64,000 nucleotides of DNA from Deltaproteobacteria bacterium (GCA_016218975.1 JACRCO010000037.1:124001-188000), one strand, 5' to 3'. Positions 9,438 to 19,783 are shown, counted from the first letter of the stretch. Program-made: numbers and translations. The notes: a model not told the origin generated them from the letters alone.

Positions 9438-10591
9438 TCGGCCCCCTCCCTTATGGCTTGAGCTACGCGGATTACGTCCTTCATATCGGACACATCGTGC
9501 ACACGCAGAATGTCCGCGCCACGCAAAACGGAAACCGCGACCGATGCCGCCGCGCCGAATGCCCGTTCGGCAGGATCCTTCCCCGTGATCCTCCCGATGA
9601 ACGACTTTCTCGAAGCGCCGAATACGATAGGCCTGCCGATGTTGCGCAGGTCCGCAAGGTGCCTGTGGAGTGCGAGATTGTCCTCAGTACGCTTCCCGAA
9701 CCCGATGCCCGGGTCGATCAGGATCCGGTCGCGCGAGACCCCGGTTTTTTCCGCCGCATCCACCTTCTCCGAAATCTCATCCAGCAGTTCGTCGAACAGC
9801 GACCGGTAGAACGGCGCAACCTGCATCGTGGCCGGGGTCCCTCGACGGTGCATCAGAACGGCGGCGCACCCGGAATCCGCCGCGAACGAAGCCATGTCGG
9901 GATCGTCCGCGAACGCGCTCGTGTCGTTGATGATGCAGGCCCCGGCCGCGACCGCCTCTCTCGCTACGGCGCACTTGGTCGTATCGACGGATATCATCGC
10001 ATCCGTCCTGCGGGATATCTCACGGATCACGGGAACCACGCGTGCGATTTCCTCTTCGACTGGCACCGGCGACGACCCTGGCCTTGTCGATTCCCCCCCT
10101 ACGTCCACTATATCGGCGCCGCTCTCCGCCATTGCGATCCCATGAGCCGCCGCAGCTTCCGTTGCGAGAAACTTCCCGCCGTCCGAGAAGGAATCCGGCG
10201 TTACGTTGAGTATCCCCATGATTCTCGGAATCGCTCCCAACTCGAGTTTCCGCCCCCTGCAATCCACGATAAAATTCCGCGCCTGAAACCGTCCGATCGC
10301 CTCGCGCAGCGGGATCAAGGCATCCCGGCATTCCGGCTGTTCTTCCATCCACCGCCCGACCTGTTCCGCGGAAGATACGGAAAAAAGAAGCCCCCTGGCC
10401 CCCCATGCCGCCGGGATTCCCCGGAGGGAAAGCAACGACAACAGGACATGTGCGGAATCGCCGTCCGGCACGCAAAAAAGAAACGGCCGCAGCTCCGATA
10501 CGATTCGCGCCGCGTCCGTGGAAGATACTTCAAGGAATGCCAATCGGCGGCGCGCCTCTTCCGGGTCCTCCGCGTGCAGCACACGGATCAC
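9431..10591 (-). CDS. folP: dihydropteroate synthase with N-terminal extension
   Basis: This protein (386 residues from the GTG start) condenses 4-aminobenzoate with hydroxymethyl-dihydropterin diphosphate. The synthase core begins near residue 125 with IPRIMGILNVTPDSFSDGG, followed by VDVGGESTRPGS, DTTKCAVA and IDPGIGFGK. About 120 residues precede it, with no motif I recognise; ordinary FolP is near 280 residues. I place the start at GTG 10591, 16 bp after the ftsH stop and behind GGAAAGG. The ATG at 10672 would overlap ftsH by 65 nt. Confidence 0.9.
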   Translation of the reverse strand: MIRVLHAEDPEEARRRLAFLEVSSTDAARIVSELRPFLFCVPDGDSAHVLLSLLSLRGIPAAWGARGLLFSVSSAEQVGRWMEEQPECRDALIPLREAIGRFQARNFIVDCRGRKLELGAIPRIMGILNVTPDSFSDGGKFLATEAAAAHGIAMAESGADIVDVGGESTRPGSSPVPVEEEIARVVPVIREISRRTDAMISVDTTKCAVAREAVAAGACIINDTSAFADDPDMASFAADSGCAAVLMHRRGTPATMQVAPFYRSLFDELLDEISEKVDAAEKTGVSRDRILIDPGIGFGKRTEDNLALHRHLADLRNIGRPIVFGASRKSFIGRITGKDPAERAFGAAASVAVSVLRGADILRVHDVSDMKDVIRVAQAIREGAEC

Positions 10592-10607
10592 GGAAGGACC
10601 TTTCCGC

Positions 10608-12461
10608 TCAGGCGGGTGACCCTGCCGGCGGAGCAGGCGCCTCGTCCGAAGGAACGGGAACCAGTTCCTCAATTATCCGCTTGATCTCGGCGCCGTCGAT
10701 GACCTCCTTTTCGAGGAGCGTCTTCGACACCTGGTGCAGTACGTGGATGTTGTTCTTCAATATTTTCCGCGCGCGCTCGTAGCAGGAGGTGAGGATGTCC
10801 TTGATCTCCTGGTCGATGTCCCGCGCCGTGGCTTCGCTGTAATCCTGATGCCTAGTCATGTCCCTGCCGAGAAACACGAGGTCCTGCTTCTGGCCGAAGG
10901 TGACAGGCCCCAGCCGCTCGCTCATACCCCATTCGCATACCATCTTTCTCGCAAGCAGCGTCGATCTCTCGAGGTCGTTCCCCGCCCCGGTCGTAAGCTC
11001 TCCGCGAACGAGTTCCTCGGCAACCCGGCCGCCCATAAGGATCGTTATGTTGTTCTTCAGGTAATCCTTCGAATAGGTGTGCCGTTCGTCGATCGGGAGC
11101 TGCTGCGTGACGCCCAGCGCCATCCCTCGCGGGATTATGCTGACTTTGTGGATCGGATCCGCCCCCGGTATGAGTGTCGCCACGACCGCGTGGCCGGCTT
11201 CGTGGTAAGCCGTGGATTTCTTCTCCTCGTCGCTGATGATCATCGACCGGCGCTCCCGGCCCATCATCACCTTGTCCTTGGCCATCTCGAAGCAGTTCAT
11301 GTCCACTTTCCCCAGACCGACGCTTGCCGCATGCAGAGCGGCTTCGTTGCAGAGATTGGCCAGGTCGGCCCCCGTGAACCCGGGTGTTCCCTTCGCAAGA
11401 ACTTCGAGATTCACGTTTTCGCTCAAGGGGATCTTCCTTGTGTGGACCGTAAGGATCTGTTCCCTTCCCTTCACATCCGGCTTGGGAACGACCACCTGCC
11501 GGTCGAACCGCCCGGGCCGCAGCAACGCCGGGTCGAGAACATCCGGCCGATTCGTGGCGGCGATAAGGATCAACCCCTCGTTCGATTCGAATCCGTCCAT
11601 TTCGACGAGCAGCTGATTCAGCGTCTGTTCCCGTTCGTCGTGTCCGCCTCCGAGGCCCGCGCCGCGGTGCCTGCCCACCGCGTCTATTTCGTCGATGAAG
11701 ACGATGCAGGGGGCCGACTTCTTCCCCTGGATGAACAGGTCGCGCACGCGGGCGGCGCCGACGCCGACGAACATTTCAACGAAGTCGGAACCGCTGATCG
11801 AGAAAAAGGGAACCCCCGCCTCTCCGGCGATCGCCCTTGCAAGCAGCGTCTTCCCGGTCCCGGGAGGACCGACGAGCAGGACTCCCTTGGGTATCCTGCC
11901 GCCAAGGCGCGTGAACTTTTTCGGGTCTTTCAGGAAGGCGATGATTTCCTGCAATTCCTCTTTCGCCTCCTCTATACCGGCTACGTCGGCGAACGTGTAT
12001 TTGTGCGTCGTCTCGGTCAGCAACTTTGCCCGGCTTTTGCCGAACGACATGGCTTTTCCGCCGCCTGCCTGCATCTGCCGCATGAAGAAGATCCACACCC
12101 CGATCAGGAGCAGCATCGGCAGCCAGGAGACAAGCAGCGACATGTACCAGGGGTTGTCGTCGAGCGGTTTCGCGGTAATCTTGACGTTTTTCGCACGAAG
12201 CGACTTGACCAGGTCCGGGTCTTCAGGCGCGTAGGTGTGGAACGTCTTCTTATCCTTGCCCGACGTATCGGTGTATTTCCCCGTGATCTCCTGCCCCTTG
12301 ATAGTGACTTCCTTGACCTTGCCCGCTTCCACCGCGGCGTTAAGGTCCGTGAAGGATATCTCCTCCTGCTCCACCTTCTGCGTCTTGAAAGTGTTGAAAA
12401 GGAAAACCATCGCCAGGGCGATGAGCATCCACAGCGCAAGGTTCCGATAGAACTGGTTCAA
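10608..12461 (-). CDS. ftsH: ATP-dependent zinc metalloprotease FtsH
   Basis: This 617-residue membrane protease degrades misfolded membrane proteins and short-lived regulators. Two transmembrane helices (about 5-25 and 105-127) flank a periplasmic segment. The AAA+ domain has Walker A GPPGTGKT, Walker B IVFIDEID, the pore loop [10 protein letters not shown] and the SRH region [22 protein letters not shown]. The zinc site HEAGH is near residue 421. It follows tilS by 18 bp, a widely conserved pairing. Confidence 0.97.
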   Translation of the reverse strand: MNQFYRNLALWMLIALAMVFLFNTFKTQKVEQEEISFTDLNAAVEAGKVKEVTIKGQEITGKYTDTSGKDKKTFHTYAPEDPDLVKSLRAKNVKITAKPLDDNPWYMSLLVSWLPMLLLIGVWIFFMRQMQAGGGKAMSFGKSRAKLLTETTHKYTFADVAGIEEAKEELQEIIAFLKDPKKFTRLGGRIPKGVLLVGPPGTGKTLLARAIAGEAGVPFFSISGSDFVEMFVGVGAARVRDLFIQGKKSAPCIVFIDEIDAVGRHRGAGLGGGHDEREQTLNQLLVEMDGFESNEGLILIAATNRPDVLDPALLRPGRFDRQVVVPKPDVKGREQILTVHTRKIPLSENVNLEVLAKGTPGFTGADLANLCNEAALHAASVGLGKVDMNCFEMAKDKVMMGRERRSMIISDEEKKSTAYHEAGHAVVATLIPGADPIHKVSIIPRGMALGVTQQLPIDERHTYSKDYLKNNITILMGGRVAEELVRGELTTGAGNDLERSTLLARKMVCEWGMSERLGPVTFGQKQDLVFLGRDMTRHQDYSEATARDIDQEIKDILTSCYERARKILKNNIHVLHQVSKTLLEKEVIDGAEIKRIIEELVPVPSDEAPAPPAGSPA

Positions 12462-12479
12462 GGTGTCGTTCTCCCGTCG

Positions 12480-14000
12480 TTATTTCGTCATCATTCGATT
12501 ATTGCCTGTAATATCCTTGAATTCAAGCCGGAGAACCGCGGATCGGCGAGTATTTACCGTCACCGGTCCATGTGCGGAACGGACGACGCCGGGGATCCAG
12601 AGTATACGGCCATCGGCGCCGCAGACGATCGGGCGGCCCCAGCGTTCGTCAGCTGGAACCTTCCTGTCGATCAGGATCTCCTTGGCTTTCTTTTCCTCGT
12701 TCATACCGAACGGAATCAACCGATCGCCCTGCCTGAGCGGGCGGACCTCGAGCGGAGCCTCGATCGCATCGGCATCGAACGCAACTGCCTGTTCGCCTTC
12801 CGAAAGCCGCTTCAGGCCGGATACCGTGATCCCACCCCTCTCCTTCCATAAAAATTCCATGCATCCGTTCAATTCGTATTTTCCCGGCCCGGGCAATTTC
12901 AGCGCGTACAGTTTCGCCTTCGAAACGCATTCGATCGGCGCCTCGATGAGCGCCTGGCCGTACCGGCACCGTATAACGGCCCCTTTTCCGATGTTGATCC
13001 GCGCGGACGGTCCTCCGTCGAGAACCAGCCGGTCCATCGACTCCAACAATCGCTCGTTGGGGGAAATCCCGATGCGGTCGAAGCAGACGGTCTGAAGGAT
13101 CTTCTTCCTGAGGGCCGACGGAAGCTTCCGGAACCCTTCCCTGCCGAAGCGAAGCCCGGACCCGACAATGCGCTTGCTCAGCGAAGACTGAAATCTTCCG
13201 TTTTCCGAATGCGCCTTGCCCGCTTTACCGCCGAGCACGTTTTTCCTTATCCAGTTGCGCGCCTCCGTATCCATGTACCCGTCGATCTCCCGCAATCGCT
13301 CTCCCAGCGCGAAGATGCGTTTCTTCACCGATTTCCCGTATCGTTTTTCGAGAAGGGGGATCAGCACATGCCTGACCCAGTTCCTTTCGAACCGGGTGTC
13401 GAAGTTCGACCGGTCGACGCGGAAGGGGATACCGCGCTTGCGAAGATATTTCCGGATCTCTTCCCGCCACTTGTCCAGAATGGGCCGCTCAATGCCGTCG
13501 GAGGTCCTTTCAGGGATACCCTTAAGCCCGGAAATCCCGGCTCCTTCCAGGATGCGCATCAGGACGGTCTCTACCTGGTCGTCGGCGGTATGCGCGACGA
13601 TGATTTTCGCCGTTCCGAACTTTTCCGCCAGACCCTTCAGGAACAGATATCTTTCTTCCCTCGCGCGCGCTTCGAACCCCTTCGATTTCTCATCGGATTT
13701 CTTTTGCTTCCTGATACCCACGGTGCGCCTCATCCGTGCCCGCCGCACCTCGAAAGGAACGCCCAGGCGATCCGCCATAGCCCTTACGAACCTTTCATCC
13801 TCGTCTGATTCCTTCCCCCTTGCGCGATGGTTGTAATGCGCAATCAGCATCGGTGTGAGGGAATTCTTAAGGGTATGCGCAAGGTATATGGAATCCGGGC
13901 CGCCCGAGACCGCAACGATTTCGAGCGTATTTTCGAGCGTATTTACGGTTGAACCGTTCTTGTTTCCGACCATCCCGTCACCATACACCACATCGTCCAT
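12480..14000 (-). CDS. tilS: tRNA(Ile)-lysidine synthetase
   Basis: This enzyme attaches lysine to C34 of tRNA-Ile(CAU) so that it reads AUA. The N-terminal PP-loop ATPase motif is SGGPDS near residue 36, followed by YNHRARGKESDEDE and AHTADDQVETVLMRILEG; the C-terminal TilS substrate-binding domain contains VRPLRQGDRLIPFGM. I chose the ATG at 14000 (506 residues) because GGAG lies 9 nt upstream. Another ATG at 14099 would add 33 poorly conserved residues. It heads the tilS-ftsH-folP run, so its promoter must lie in the AT-rich divergent gap up to 14191. Confidence 0.92.
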   Translation of the reverse strand: MDDVVYGDGMVGNKNGSTVNTLENTLEIVAVSGGPDSIYLAHTLKNSLTPMLIAHYNHRARGKESDEDERFVRAMADRLGVPFEVRRARMRRTVGIRKQKKSDEKSKGFEARAREERYLFLKGLAEKFGTAKIIVAHTADDQVETVLMRILEGAGISGLKGIPERTSDGIERPILDKWREEIRKYLRKRGIPFRVDRSNFDTRFERNWVRHVLIPLLEKRYGKSVKKRIFALGERLREIDGYMDTEARNWIRKNVLGGKAGKAHSENGRFQSSLSKRIVGSGLRFGREGFRKLPSALRKKILQTVCFDRIGISPNERLLESMDRLVLDGGPSARINIGKGAVIRCRYGQALIEAPIECVSKAKLYALKLPGPGKYELNGCMEFLWKERGGITVSGLKRLSEGEQAVAFDADAIEAPLEVRPLRQGDRLIPFGMNEEKKAKEILIDRKVPADERWGRPIVCGADGRILWIPGVVRSAHGPVTVNTRRSAVLRLEFKDITGNNRMMTK

Positions 14001-14191
14001 GCCGTCACGCTCCAGCCCATATTGCCCACCAAACCGTCGCGTATGATCTTTTCGTTCGCCGGACATCGGAATATCCTTATTTTTCCAAGCTAAGAACAAA
14101 ATTACATGCTATTGGAAAACAAATACTCCCATAAAAAACCCCTCAAGACATTTACTATTATATATCAATATGTTACATCATCCCACCGTCG

Positions 14192-14207
14192 GGGCATGAT
14201 AATTGCT
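14192..14207 (+). promoter_or_regulatory. sigma-54 promoter of the first PEP-CTERM gene
   Basis: GGGCATG-ATAA-TTGCT matches the -24/-12 consensus TGGCACG-N4-TTGCW with GG and GC at the required spacing. The predicted transcript start near 14219 leaves a leader of about 33 nt. Confidence 0.7.
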
Positions 14208-14251
14208 TTTAATAAAGATGGTTCACTATGCCGTCGACACAGGAGGAGCAC

Positions 14252-14983
14252 ATGATTTCCAAAAACTTTCCCAAAATTTCAATCTACCTCCTTTTAATCC
14301 TTTCATTAGTGTTAGCGCCTGCGATCGCCGGGGCGGACGCGGTTCTTGTCGGCGCCGGGAATTACACCGGGTCCCGCGTCTCGCCTACCGCTTCCGGCGT
14401 TACGGGCACCGAGCAGTACAACAACGGCGGGTTCAAGATTTCATGGGTTATAACCGTGGGAGAAAACCCGAATTTCCCCTACCATTATACCTACACTATC
14501 AGCAACGGCAGCGGCGCGGCCCTTCCCAAGGGATTGAGTCATTTCATCCTCGAGGTCAGCCCGAATTTCACACTCAGCGATCTCAGCGGCATTTCTGTAC
14601 CGGCGGACTACCTTAATACGTATACACCCGAAGACGGCAATTCAAACCCGAACATGCCGGGAAATATTTTCGGGATAAAGGTTCTGGAAGACGCCGGTGA
14701 AGGCCCCGTGACCCTCGATTTCTACAGCACCCGCGCGCCCATGTGGGGTGATTTCTACGCTAAGGACGGAAAGTCGGGCGGGCAAGGCGGAGGCAATTGG
14801 GTCACCGCGTGGAATGCCGGATTCGGGACCGATCCGGTGCCGTCATCGCCCACTTTCACTCCCTGGATCCCTGTCCCGGACACCCAAACAACAACGCCCG
14901 TACCTGAGCCCGGAACGATGCTGCTGCTCGGCTCCGGCCTTGTCGGTCTTGCCGGATGGGGGAGGAACAGGTTCCGCAAGTAA
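14252..14983 (+). CDS. PEP-CTERM-anchored exported protein
   Basis: This 243-residue protein begins with a signal peptide (MISKNFPK, then a hydrophobic core ending PAIAGA). It ends in a PEP-CTERM sorting signal: VPEPGTM, a hydrophobic helix LLLGSGLVGLAGWG and a basic RNRFRK tail. Exosortase-family enzymes cut such tails and attach the protein to the cell surface or matrix. The central part is beta-rich with no domain I recognise. The ATG at 14252 follows AGGAGG by 5 nt; the ATG at 14228 is rejected because it lacks a ribosome-binding site and would displace the signal peptide. A sigma-54 promoter precedes it and a strong terminator follows. Confidence 0.88.
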   Translation: MISKNFPKISIYLLLILSLVLAPAIAGADAVLVGAGNYTGSRVSPTASGVTGTEQYNNGGFKISWVITVGENPNFPYHYTYTISNGSGAALPKGLSHFILEVSPNFTLSDLSGISVPADYLNTYTPEDGNSNPNMPGNIFGIKVLEDAGEGPVTLDFYSTRAPMWGDFYAKDGKSGGQGGGNWVTAWNAGFGTDPVPSSPTFTPWIPVPDTQTTTPVPEPGTMLLLGSGLVGLAGWGRNRFRK

Positions 14984-15007
14984 TCGATCGACACGTACCC
15001 TTAAAAA

Positions 15008-15046
15008 AATAGGGCGCCCGGTTACCCCGGACGCCCTATTCCCTTT
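15008..15046. terminator. bidirectional intrinsic terminator
   Basis: A 14-bp stem (AATAGGGCGCCCGG with one mismatch) closes a TTACC loop at 15022-15026. It is followed by CCCTTTTT on the plus strand and by an A-run on the other side, so it can stop both converging transcripts. Confidence 0.88.
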
Positions 15047-15102
15047 TTATCGAGGATGATGCCGTCGCGCACACTCCTGCATGCGCAGGAACATCGGCCC
15101 CG

Positions 15103-17271
15103 TTATTTCATGGATGCCAACGTTTTCTTCGCTTCCTCCGCCCCGTTGAATTTTTCGTCGATCGCAAGGGCTTTCTTCAATTCGGCCGCCGCCTCCTTCG
15201 TCTTTCCTTTCTTCGACAGCAACATTCCGTAGTGATATCGTACGACGGCATTCTTCTCGAGTTTCTTCGATGCTTCGAAGACCAGGGGAAAGGCCGTATC
15301 GATCAGTCCCTTTCGATAATAGATCCACCCGAGCGTATCGCTCACGTTCGGGTCCTCCGGCGCGGCTTCCCTTGCGATCTGGGCGAATTTCAGGGCCTCG
15401 TCGAGGTTTCCACCATGGTCCGCCAGGTTCGATGCGAGGTTGTTTGCGGCAAGCGCGTTGTTCGGAGCGAGCTCCAGGACACGCCTGTAGTGCTTGTTCG
15501 CATCCTCGGTTTTTCCCATGGTGTTCTGCACCATGCCCAGAAGCATGTGGGCGCCCGTGTTCTTGTCGTTTTTCTCCAGGACCTTCCTTAATTTCGCCTC
15601 CGCTTCGGGAAGCTTCTTCTGGTAGGCGTACATTACCCCGAGCTCGTAATACGGCTGAAGATATTCCGGTGCCACCTCGATGGCCTTCAGATAAGCCTTC
15701 TCTGCTTCCGCGGCATTGTTCGTCCCGAGATGCAATCGTCCCGACATCTCCCACAGGATGGGATTTTTCGGCTCCTTCGCGAGGTATTCGGAAACGATCT
15801 TCCTCGCCTTGTCGGCTTGCTTTGCGGACGCCAGTGCGAAGACATATTCGCTCACCGCACCAAGGTCCTGCGGGTTCCTTTCGACCGCCTGCGCGAATAG
15901 CGAAGCCGCCTCCGATGCCTTGTTCTGGGATTTTTTCGAAATCCCCATCTTCAGGTACCCGACCGGGCTTTTCGGCAACTGCGTCATCAAGGCCTTGTAA
16001 ACCTGCTCCGCCTTCGCCCAGTTCTTGCGAAGGAGGTGCGAATCGCCGTAAATGATCGCGGCCTGCACGTTCGAAGGATCCCTGCGAAGGACCTCCACCG
16101 CTTCCTGTTCGGCGGACTGCGGCGCATTCGATTTCAGGTAAAGGTCCCCGAGCACCAAACGGGCTCGAATGTTCGAAGGATCGAGCCGGACCGCGGCCAT
16201 CACTTCTTTTTTTCCGGTCTCCAGATACCCTTGGGCAATCTCCGTCAGCCCGTTGTACAACCTTGCCTTGACCATTCCCGCATCCTTCTTGACCACGAAT
16301 CCGAACAGGGCCTTCGCTTCTTCGAATCGCTTTTCCGACAGTGCGATCCTTCCTTTAAGGTATTTACCGTCGAGATCCTTTTCGTCTTCCTTCAATATCG
16401 CGGCCACGATGGGTTTCGCGTCTTCGAATTTCCCCGTTTCCATCTTGATTTCCGCAAGGACCTTCCGTGCGCCCTGGGAATTGAATTCCTTGATCACCGC
16501 GTTCAGTTCCCTCTCCGATTCCTCCAGCCGCCCCTGGAAGAGATACCGCTCCGCCAGGACGATGCGCAGTTTTTCCTTCTCTTTGCCGAGCTCGATCGCC
16601 TTCCGGTATTCCTTCTCTCCTTCATCCCTTTCTCCGACCGAGAAGAAGTAATTCCCGCGGGCTACATGGACCTCGTGCGAGTTCGCGTCGGCCGAAAGCG
16701 CCTTGTCATACCATTCCTTGGCGCTCTTGCGGTCCCTCTTCAACAGGTAGAGATTGCCGATCGTGAGAATCGGGCCGACCTTCTTCGGATCCAGTTCCAC
16801 CGCCTTCTTCAGAAACGATATGCCCTCTTCGATCCTGCCCTCCCGTACCTCCAGCCCTGCCTTGATGATGTATCCGCCGGGTTCCTTGGGGCGGCTCTTC
16901 ACGAGGTTATCCGCGATGTGCGCAGCCTCCGTCTTTTCTCCTGCGGCGACGTAAATCTCCCCCAGTTTCTCCTTGGCCTCGTAATTTTCGGGATCCATTT
17001 CCACGACCTTCTGATATTCCTGGAAGGCGGTTCGGATATCCCTACCCTCTATGGCGGCCTTGGCCAGCTTGATGCGGAGCTTCACGTTTTTCGGGTCCGC
17101 CTTGACCGCGTTTTTGTACTCTATGACGGCTTCCCTGTATTTTTCTTCCTGCAGGAATTCGTCCCCGCGCCGCGTATGCTTCGCGGCAAGTTCCTCGGGG
17201 GTGCTGGAGCATCCGAACAGAATCGCTGCCAGTAACGATACGACGATAGCTTTGCCCATACGCACGATCAT
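15103..17271 (-). CDS. TPR-repeat lipoprotein, possibly PEP-CTERM-associated (PrsT-like)
   Basis: This 722-residue lipoprotein has a short signal peptide with lipobox ILFGC near residue 20. The rest is a nearly continuous tandem of tetratricopeptide repeats, recognisable by recurring YxxAI..DP and A..NNLA patterns, suited to protein-protein scaffolding in the periplasm or at the outer membrane. I place the start at the ATG at 17271, directly behind GGAGGGTAGG. TPR lipoproteins of this build accompany PEP-CTERM/exosortase systems, and a PEP-CTERM gene converges on it. The exact family assignment is inference. Confidence 0.8.
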   Translation of the reverse strand: MIVRMGKAIVVSLLAAILFGCSSTPEELAAKHTRRGDEFLQEEKYREAVIEYKNAVKADPKNVKLRIKLAKAAIEGRDIRTAFQEYQKVVEMDPENYEAKEKLGEIYVAAGEKTEAAHIADNLVKSRPKEPGGYIIKAGLEVREGRIEEGISFLKKAVELDPKKVGPILTIGNLYLLKRDRKSAKEWYDKALSADANSHEVHVARGNYFFSVGERDEGEKEYRKAIELGKEKEKLRIVLAERYLFQGRLEESERELNAVIKEFNSQGARKVLAEIKMETGKFEDAKPIVAAILKEDEKDLDGKYLKGRIALSEKRFEEAKALFGFVVKKDAGMVKARLYNGLTEIAQGYLETGKKEVMAAVRLDPSNIRARLVLGDLYLKSNAPQSAEQEAVEVLRRDPSNVQAAIIYGDSHLLRKNWAKAEQVYKALMTQLPKSPVGYLKMGISKKSQNKASEAASLFAQAVERNPQDLGAVSEYVFALASAKQADKARKIVSEYLAKEPKNPILWEMSGRLHLGTNNAAEAEKAYLKAIEVAPEYLQPYYELGVMYAYQKKLPEAEAKLRKVLEKNDKNTGAHMLLGMVQNTMGKTEDANKHYRRVLELAPNNALAANNLASNLADHGGNLDEALKFAQIAREAAPEDPNVSDTLGWIYYRKGLIDTAFPLVFEASKKLEKNAVVRYHYGMLLSKKGKTKEAAAELKKALAIDEKFNGAEEAKKTLASMK

Positions 17272-17534
17272 CCTACCCTCCATGAACCATTTTTCATCAC
17301 CGTTACGTTGCAAATACCATTACGCCTGCCAAATGAAAGCATCTGTGCGTGCCAAGAATATCATCGAACGAAATGGGAAAAAACAGGAATCCTTCCTTCG
17401 GCCTTACTCCACAGATATGAAAACGATTGGATAAATTGGCTAATACTTTTCACACCGCATCCGATTAGGAACCCAATATATTTATATTCATCGGATATTC
17501 CGAGGATTTATTAATGAATAATCTCCCGGGAGAT
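17272..17534. other. divergent AT-rich intergenic region
   Basis: No gene is seen. It lies between the divergent TPR lipoprotein and GAF-GGDEF genes. TCGGA-TAT-TCCGA at 17491-17503 is a short inverted repeat about 30 bp upstream of the sigma-54 site and could be an activator site. A TGGCACG motif on the minus strand near 17347-17353 has a -12 partner one base too far away to be called. Confidence 0.5.
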
Positions 17535-17550
17535 AGGCCTGATAATTGCA
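17535..17550 (+). promoter_or_regulatory. sigma-54 promoter of the GGDEF/HD-GYP gene
   Basis: AGGCCTG-ATAA-TTGCA keeps GG at -24, GC at -12 and the strict spacing, with the same ATAA spacer as the site at 14192. The expected start near 17561 leaves a leader of about 14 nt. Confidence 0.6.
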
Positions 17551-17574
17551 AACTTACACGCCAGCATCGTCGAG

Positions 17575-19767
17575 GTGACTGTGAATACGACCGATTACAA
17601 GAATTTTCCCCGATGTTTATTCGACCATCCCCTCGAAATTACGCCGGGCGAAATCGCTTCCCTGTCGGGCCCTATTAATATCCTTCTCAAGAGCAGTTAT
17701 CTCCTGGGAACGTCCCGCGACCTGGAGGGCACCTTCCAATCCCTGTTCGATATCGCTGAAGAGATATCCGACGTCGACAGCTGCACCTATCTTTCATGGT
17801 CGTCCTACACCAATACATTCGAAGCGGTCGCAACGAGGGGCGTACCGTCTTTCCTTGGGGACGATCACACGTTCCTGACCCCCGCGGATCTGACCCGCCA
17901 TTCCGAAAAGGTCATCCATATAGATTCGAAGATCCATCAACATTTCCTGCCTGTCTGCAAATCGTGGAATTGTTCGTCGCTCGTCGCGTTTCCTCTACAC
18001 AGGGAACGGGAATTCGTCGGCTCGCTGATCTTCGGAAACAAAAAAAACCATTCCCTGTCGCCTGTCCAGATAAAACTGCTCTGGATTCTCGCGATCCAGG
18101 CGGAGAACCTTCTTCTCCAGTGCGAGGCGGTAAAGACGCTTTCATTCTACTCGTTTCTCGATCCGCTGACCCATCTTTACAACCGGCGGTATTTCGACAA
18201 CCAGATCGAGAAGGAAATCCTGCGTTCGCGAAGGAACGGAAAGCCGATCGCCCTTCTCATGCTCGATCTCGACGGCTTCAAATCCTACAATGATCGGTTC
18301 CATCATGCGGCGGGAGACGTCGCCCTTCAGGAGATCGCGTCCATATTGCACGATTCGGTCAGGGAAGTGGACACCGTCGCCCGCTTCGGTGGGGACGAAT
18401 TCGCCATCATCCTGTTCGAAAGCAGCGCAGACGGAGGGCGTGACCTCGCTCACAGGATCATAGAAAGGATCGGTAAACACCTTCTTCCCGGAATGGACAA
18501 CATACGTTCGGAGCGTCTCACGGCATGCGCGGGGGTGGCCACGTTCCCGTCGGACTCGTTCGACAAGGAGGACCTTCTTCGAAAGGCCGACCGCGCGCTC
18601 TACGTGGCGAAGAGCCAGGGCGGAAGCAAGGTTTGCGTATTCCACGAAATAGCCGACCTTCTTTCGGCAAAACCGTCGCCGAACGATATCCCTCTCCAGA
18701 AGATATTCGACGCCGCGCGATCCGTCGTCGACATGGACAAATTCCTGGAGATCCTTCTCTTCACGGCCATGCAGGGCCTGTCCGCCGGGCGGGGATCCAT
18801 CGTCGTCACCGACACGAAGGGGGACTTCACCCTGAGGGCGGCTATCGGATTCAACAACGGCGAAAACCAGGTCACGCCCGGGGCGGCGATAGTTCCCGGA
18901 CCCGTCACATCGTGGGTCTTGACGCACAAGGTTCCTCTCGTCGTTACCGGGCAGGCTGACATGCCGATGTCAAAAAGGTTACAGAAGAACGGTTACCGGA
19001 CGGAATCGTTCCTGTCCATTCCGCTGGTTCATGAAGGACGCCTTCTCGGGGCGCTCCACCTGACGAACAGGATGGACAAGCAGGCGTTCACGAAGGACGA
19101 TCTTGCCGCCTTCGAACCGATATCGAACGAGATCGCCCGCGTCCTCTACCAGGGAATCGAGTTCCGGGAAAACGTCAAGTCGTTCTCGACGTCGATCCTC
19201 CAATCCCTGTCCAGCGCGCTCGAGATACGCTATCCGTTCCTCCTCGGGCACAGCGGGCGCGTCCGCGATCTTTGCATGCGCGTCGGCAGGAGGCTCCAGC
19301 TCGGTCAGGACGATCTGTCCGCCCTTGAAACCGCCGCTTCCCTCCACGACATCGGCATCGTCGGAATTCCCGGGATAATCCTTTCGAAGAGAAAGAGATT
19401 GAACGACCGGGAGCTCCAGATCATCAGGAAACATCCTTTTCTCGGAGCGAAACTTCTGGAAGGAATTCCGGGGCTGGAGGAAATCCGCAGGGTCATCCTG
19501 GAGCACCACGAGTTTTTCGACGGGTCCGGCTATCCCTACGGATTGCGGGGGGAGGAAATCTCTCCCGCTTCAAGGATCCTGTCCGTGGCCGAATTCTACG
19601 ATTCGATCACATCGGAGCGCCCGCACAGGGGCGGACTCCGCAGCCAGGAGGCGATTCAACTCCTCAAAACCAACATGGAAACCCTCTTCGACCCCTCTAT
19701 TTGCTGCGCCTTCATCGAAGAGATCCAGTCGGGCGGCAACGGAGAGCCGCTGGCGACGACACACTGA
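17575..19767 (+). CDS. GAF-GGDEF-GAF-HD-GYP cyclic-di-GMP signalling protein
   Basis: This 730-residue protein combines a GAF-like sensor (about 30-180), a diguanylate cyclase domain with GGDEF at 272-276 and an RxxD inhibitory site at 263-266, a second GAF (about 375-525) and an HD-GYP phosphodiesterase-like domain (about 540-725). The HD pair is at 591-592, HH at 644-645 and GYP at 652-654. HDIGK is altered to HDIGI, and the later VAD metal ligand reads VAE, so hydrolysis may be weakened. No membrane segment is seen, so it is cytoplasmic. Translation likely starts at GTG 17575, or a second GTG two codons on. Confidence 0.9.
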   Translation: MTVNTTDYKNFPRCLFDHPLEITPGEIASLSGPINILLKSSYLLGTSRDLEGTFQSLFDIAEEISDVDSCTYLSWSSYTNTFEAVATRGVPSFLGDDHTFLTPADLTRHSEKVIHIDSKIHQHFLPVCKSWNCSSLVAFPLHREREFVGSLIFGNKKNHSLSPVQIKLLWILAIQAENLLLQCEAVKTLSFYSFLDPLTHLYNRRYFDNQIEKEILRSRRNGKPIALLMLDLDGFKSYNDRFHHAAGDVALQEIASILHDSVREVDTVARFGGDEFAIILFESSADGGRDLAHRIIERIGKHLLPGMDNIRSERLTACAGVATFPSDSFDKEDLLRKADRALYVAKSQGGSKVCVFHEIADLLSAKPSPNDIPLQKIFDAARSVVDMDKFLEILLFTAMQGLSAGRGSIVVTDTKGDFTLRAAIGFNNGENQVTPGAAIVPGPVTSWVLTHKVPLVVTGQADMPMSKRLQKNGYRTESFLSIPLVHEGRLLGALHLTNRMDKQAFTKDDLAAFEPISNEIARVLYQGIEFRENVKSFSTSILQSLSSALEIRYPFLLGHSGRVRDLCMRVGRRLQLGQDDLSALETAASLHDIGIVGIPGIILSKRKRLNDRELQIIRKHPFLGAKLLEGIPGLEEIRRVILEHHEFFDGSGYPYGLRGEEISPASRILSVAEFYDSITSERPHRGGLRSQEAIQLLKTNMETLFDPSICCAFIEEIQSGGNGEPLATTH

Positions 19768-19783
19768 TTTTCGCGACCCTCTT

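Noticed and set aside
17330-17360. TGGCACG motif as a sigma-54 promoter for the TPR lipoprotein gene
   Set aside because: The -12 partner GC is one base further away than the strict spacing permits.
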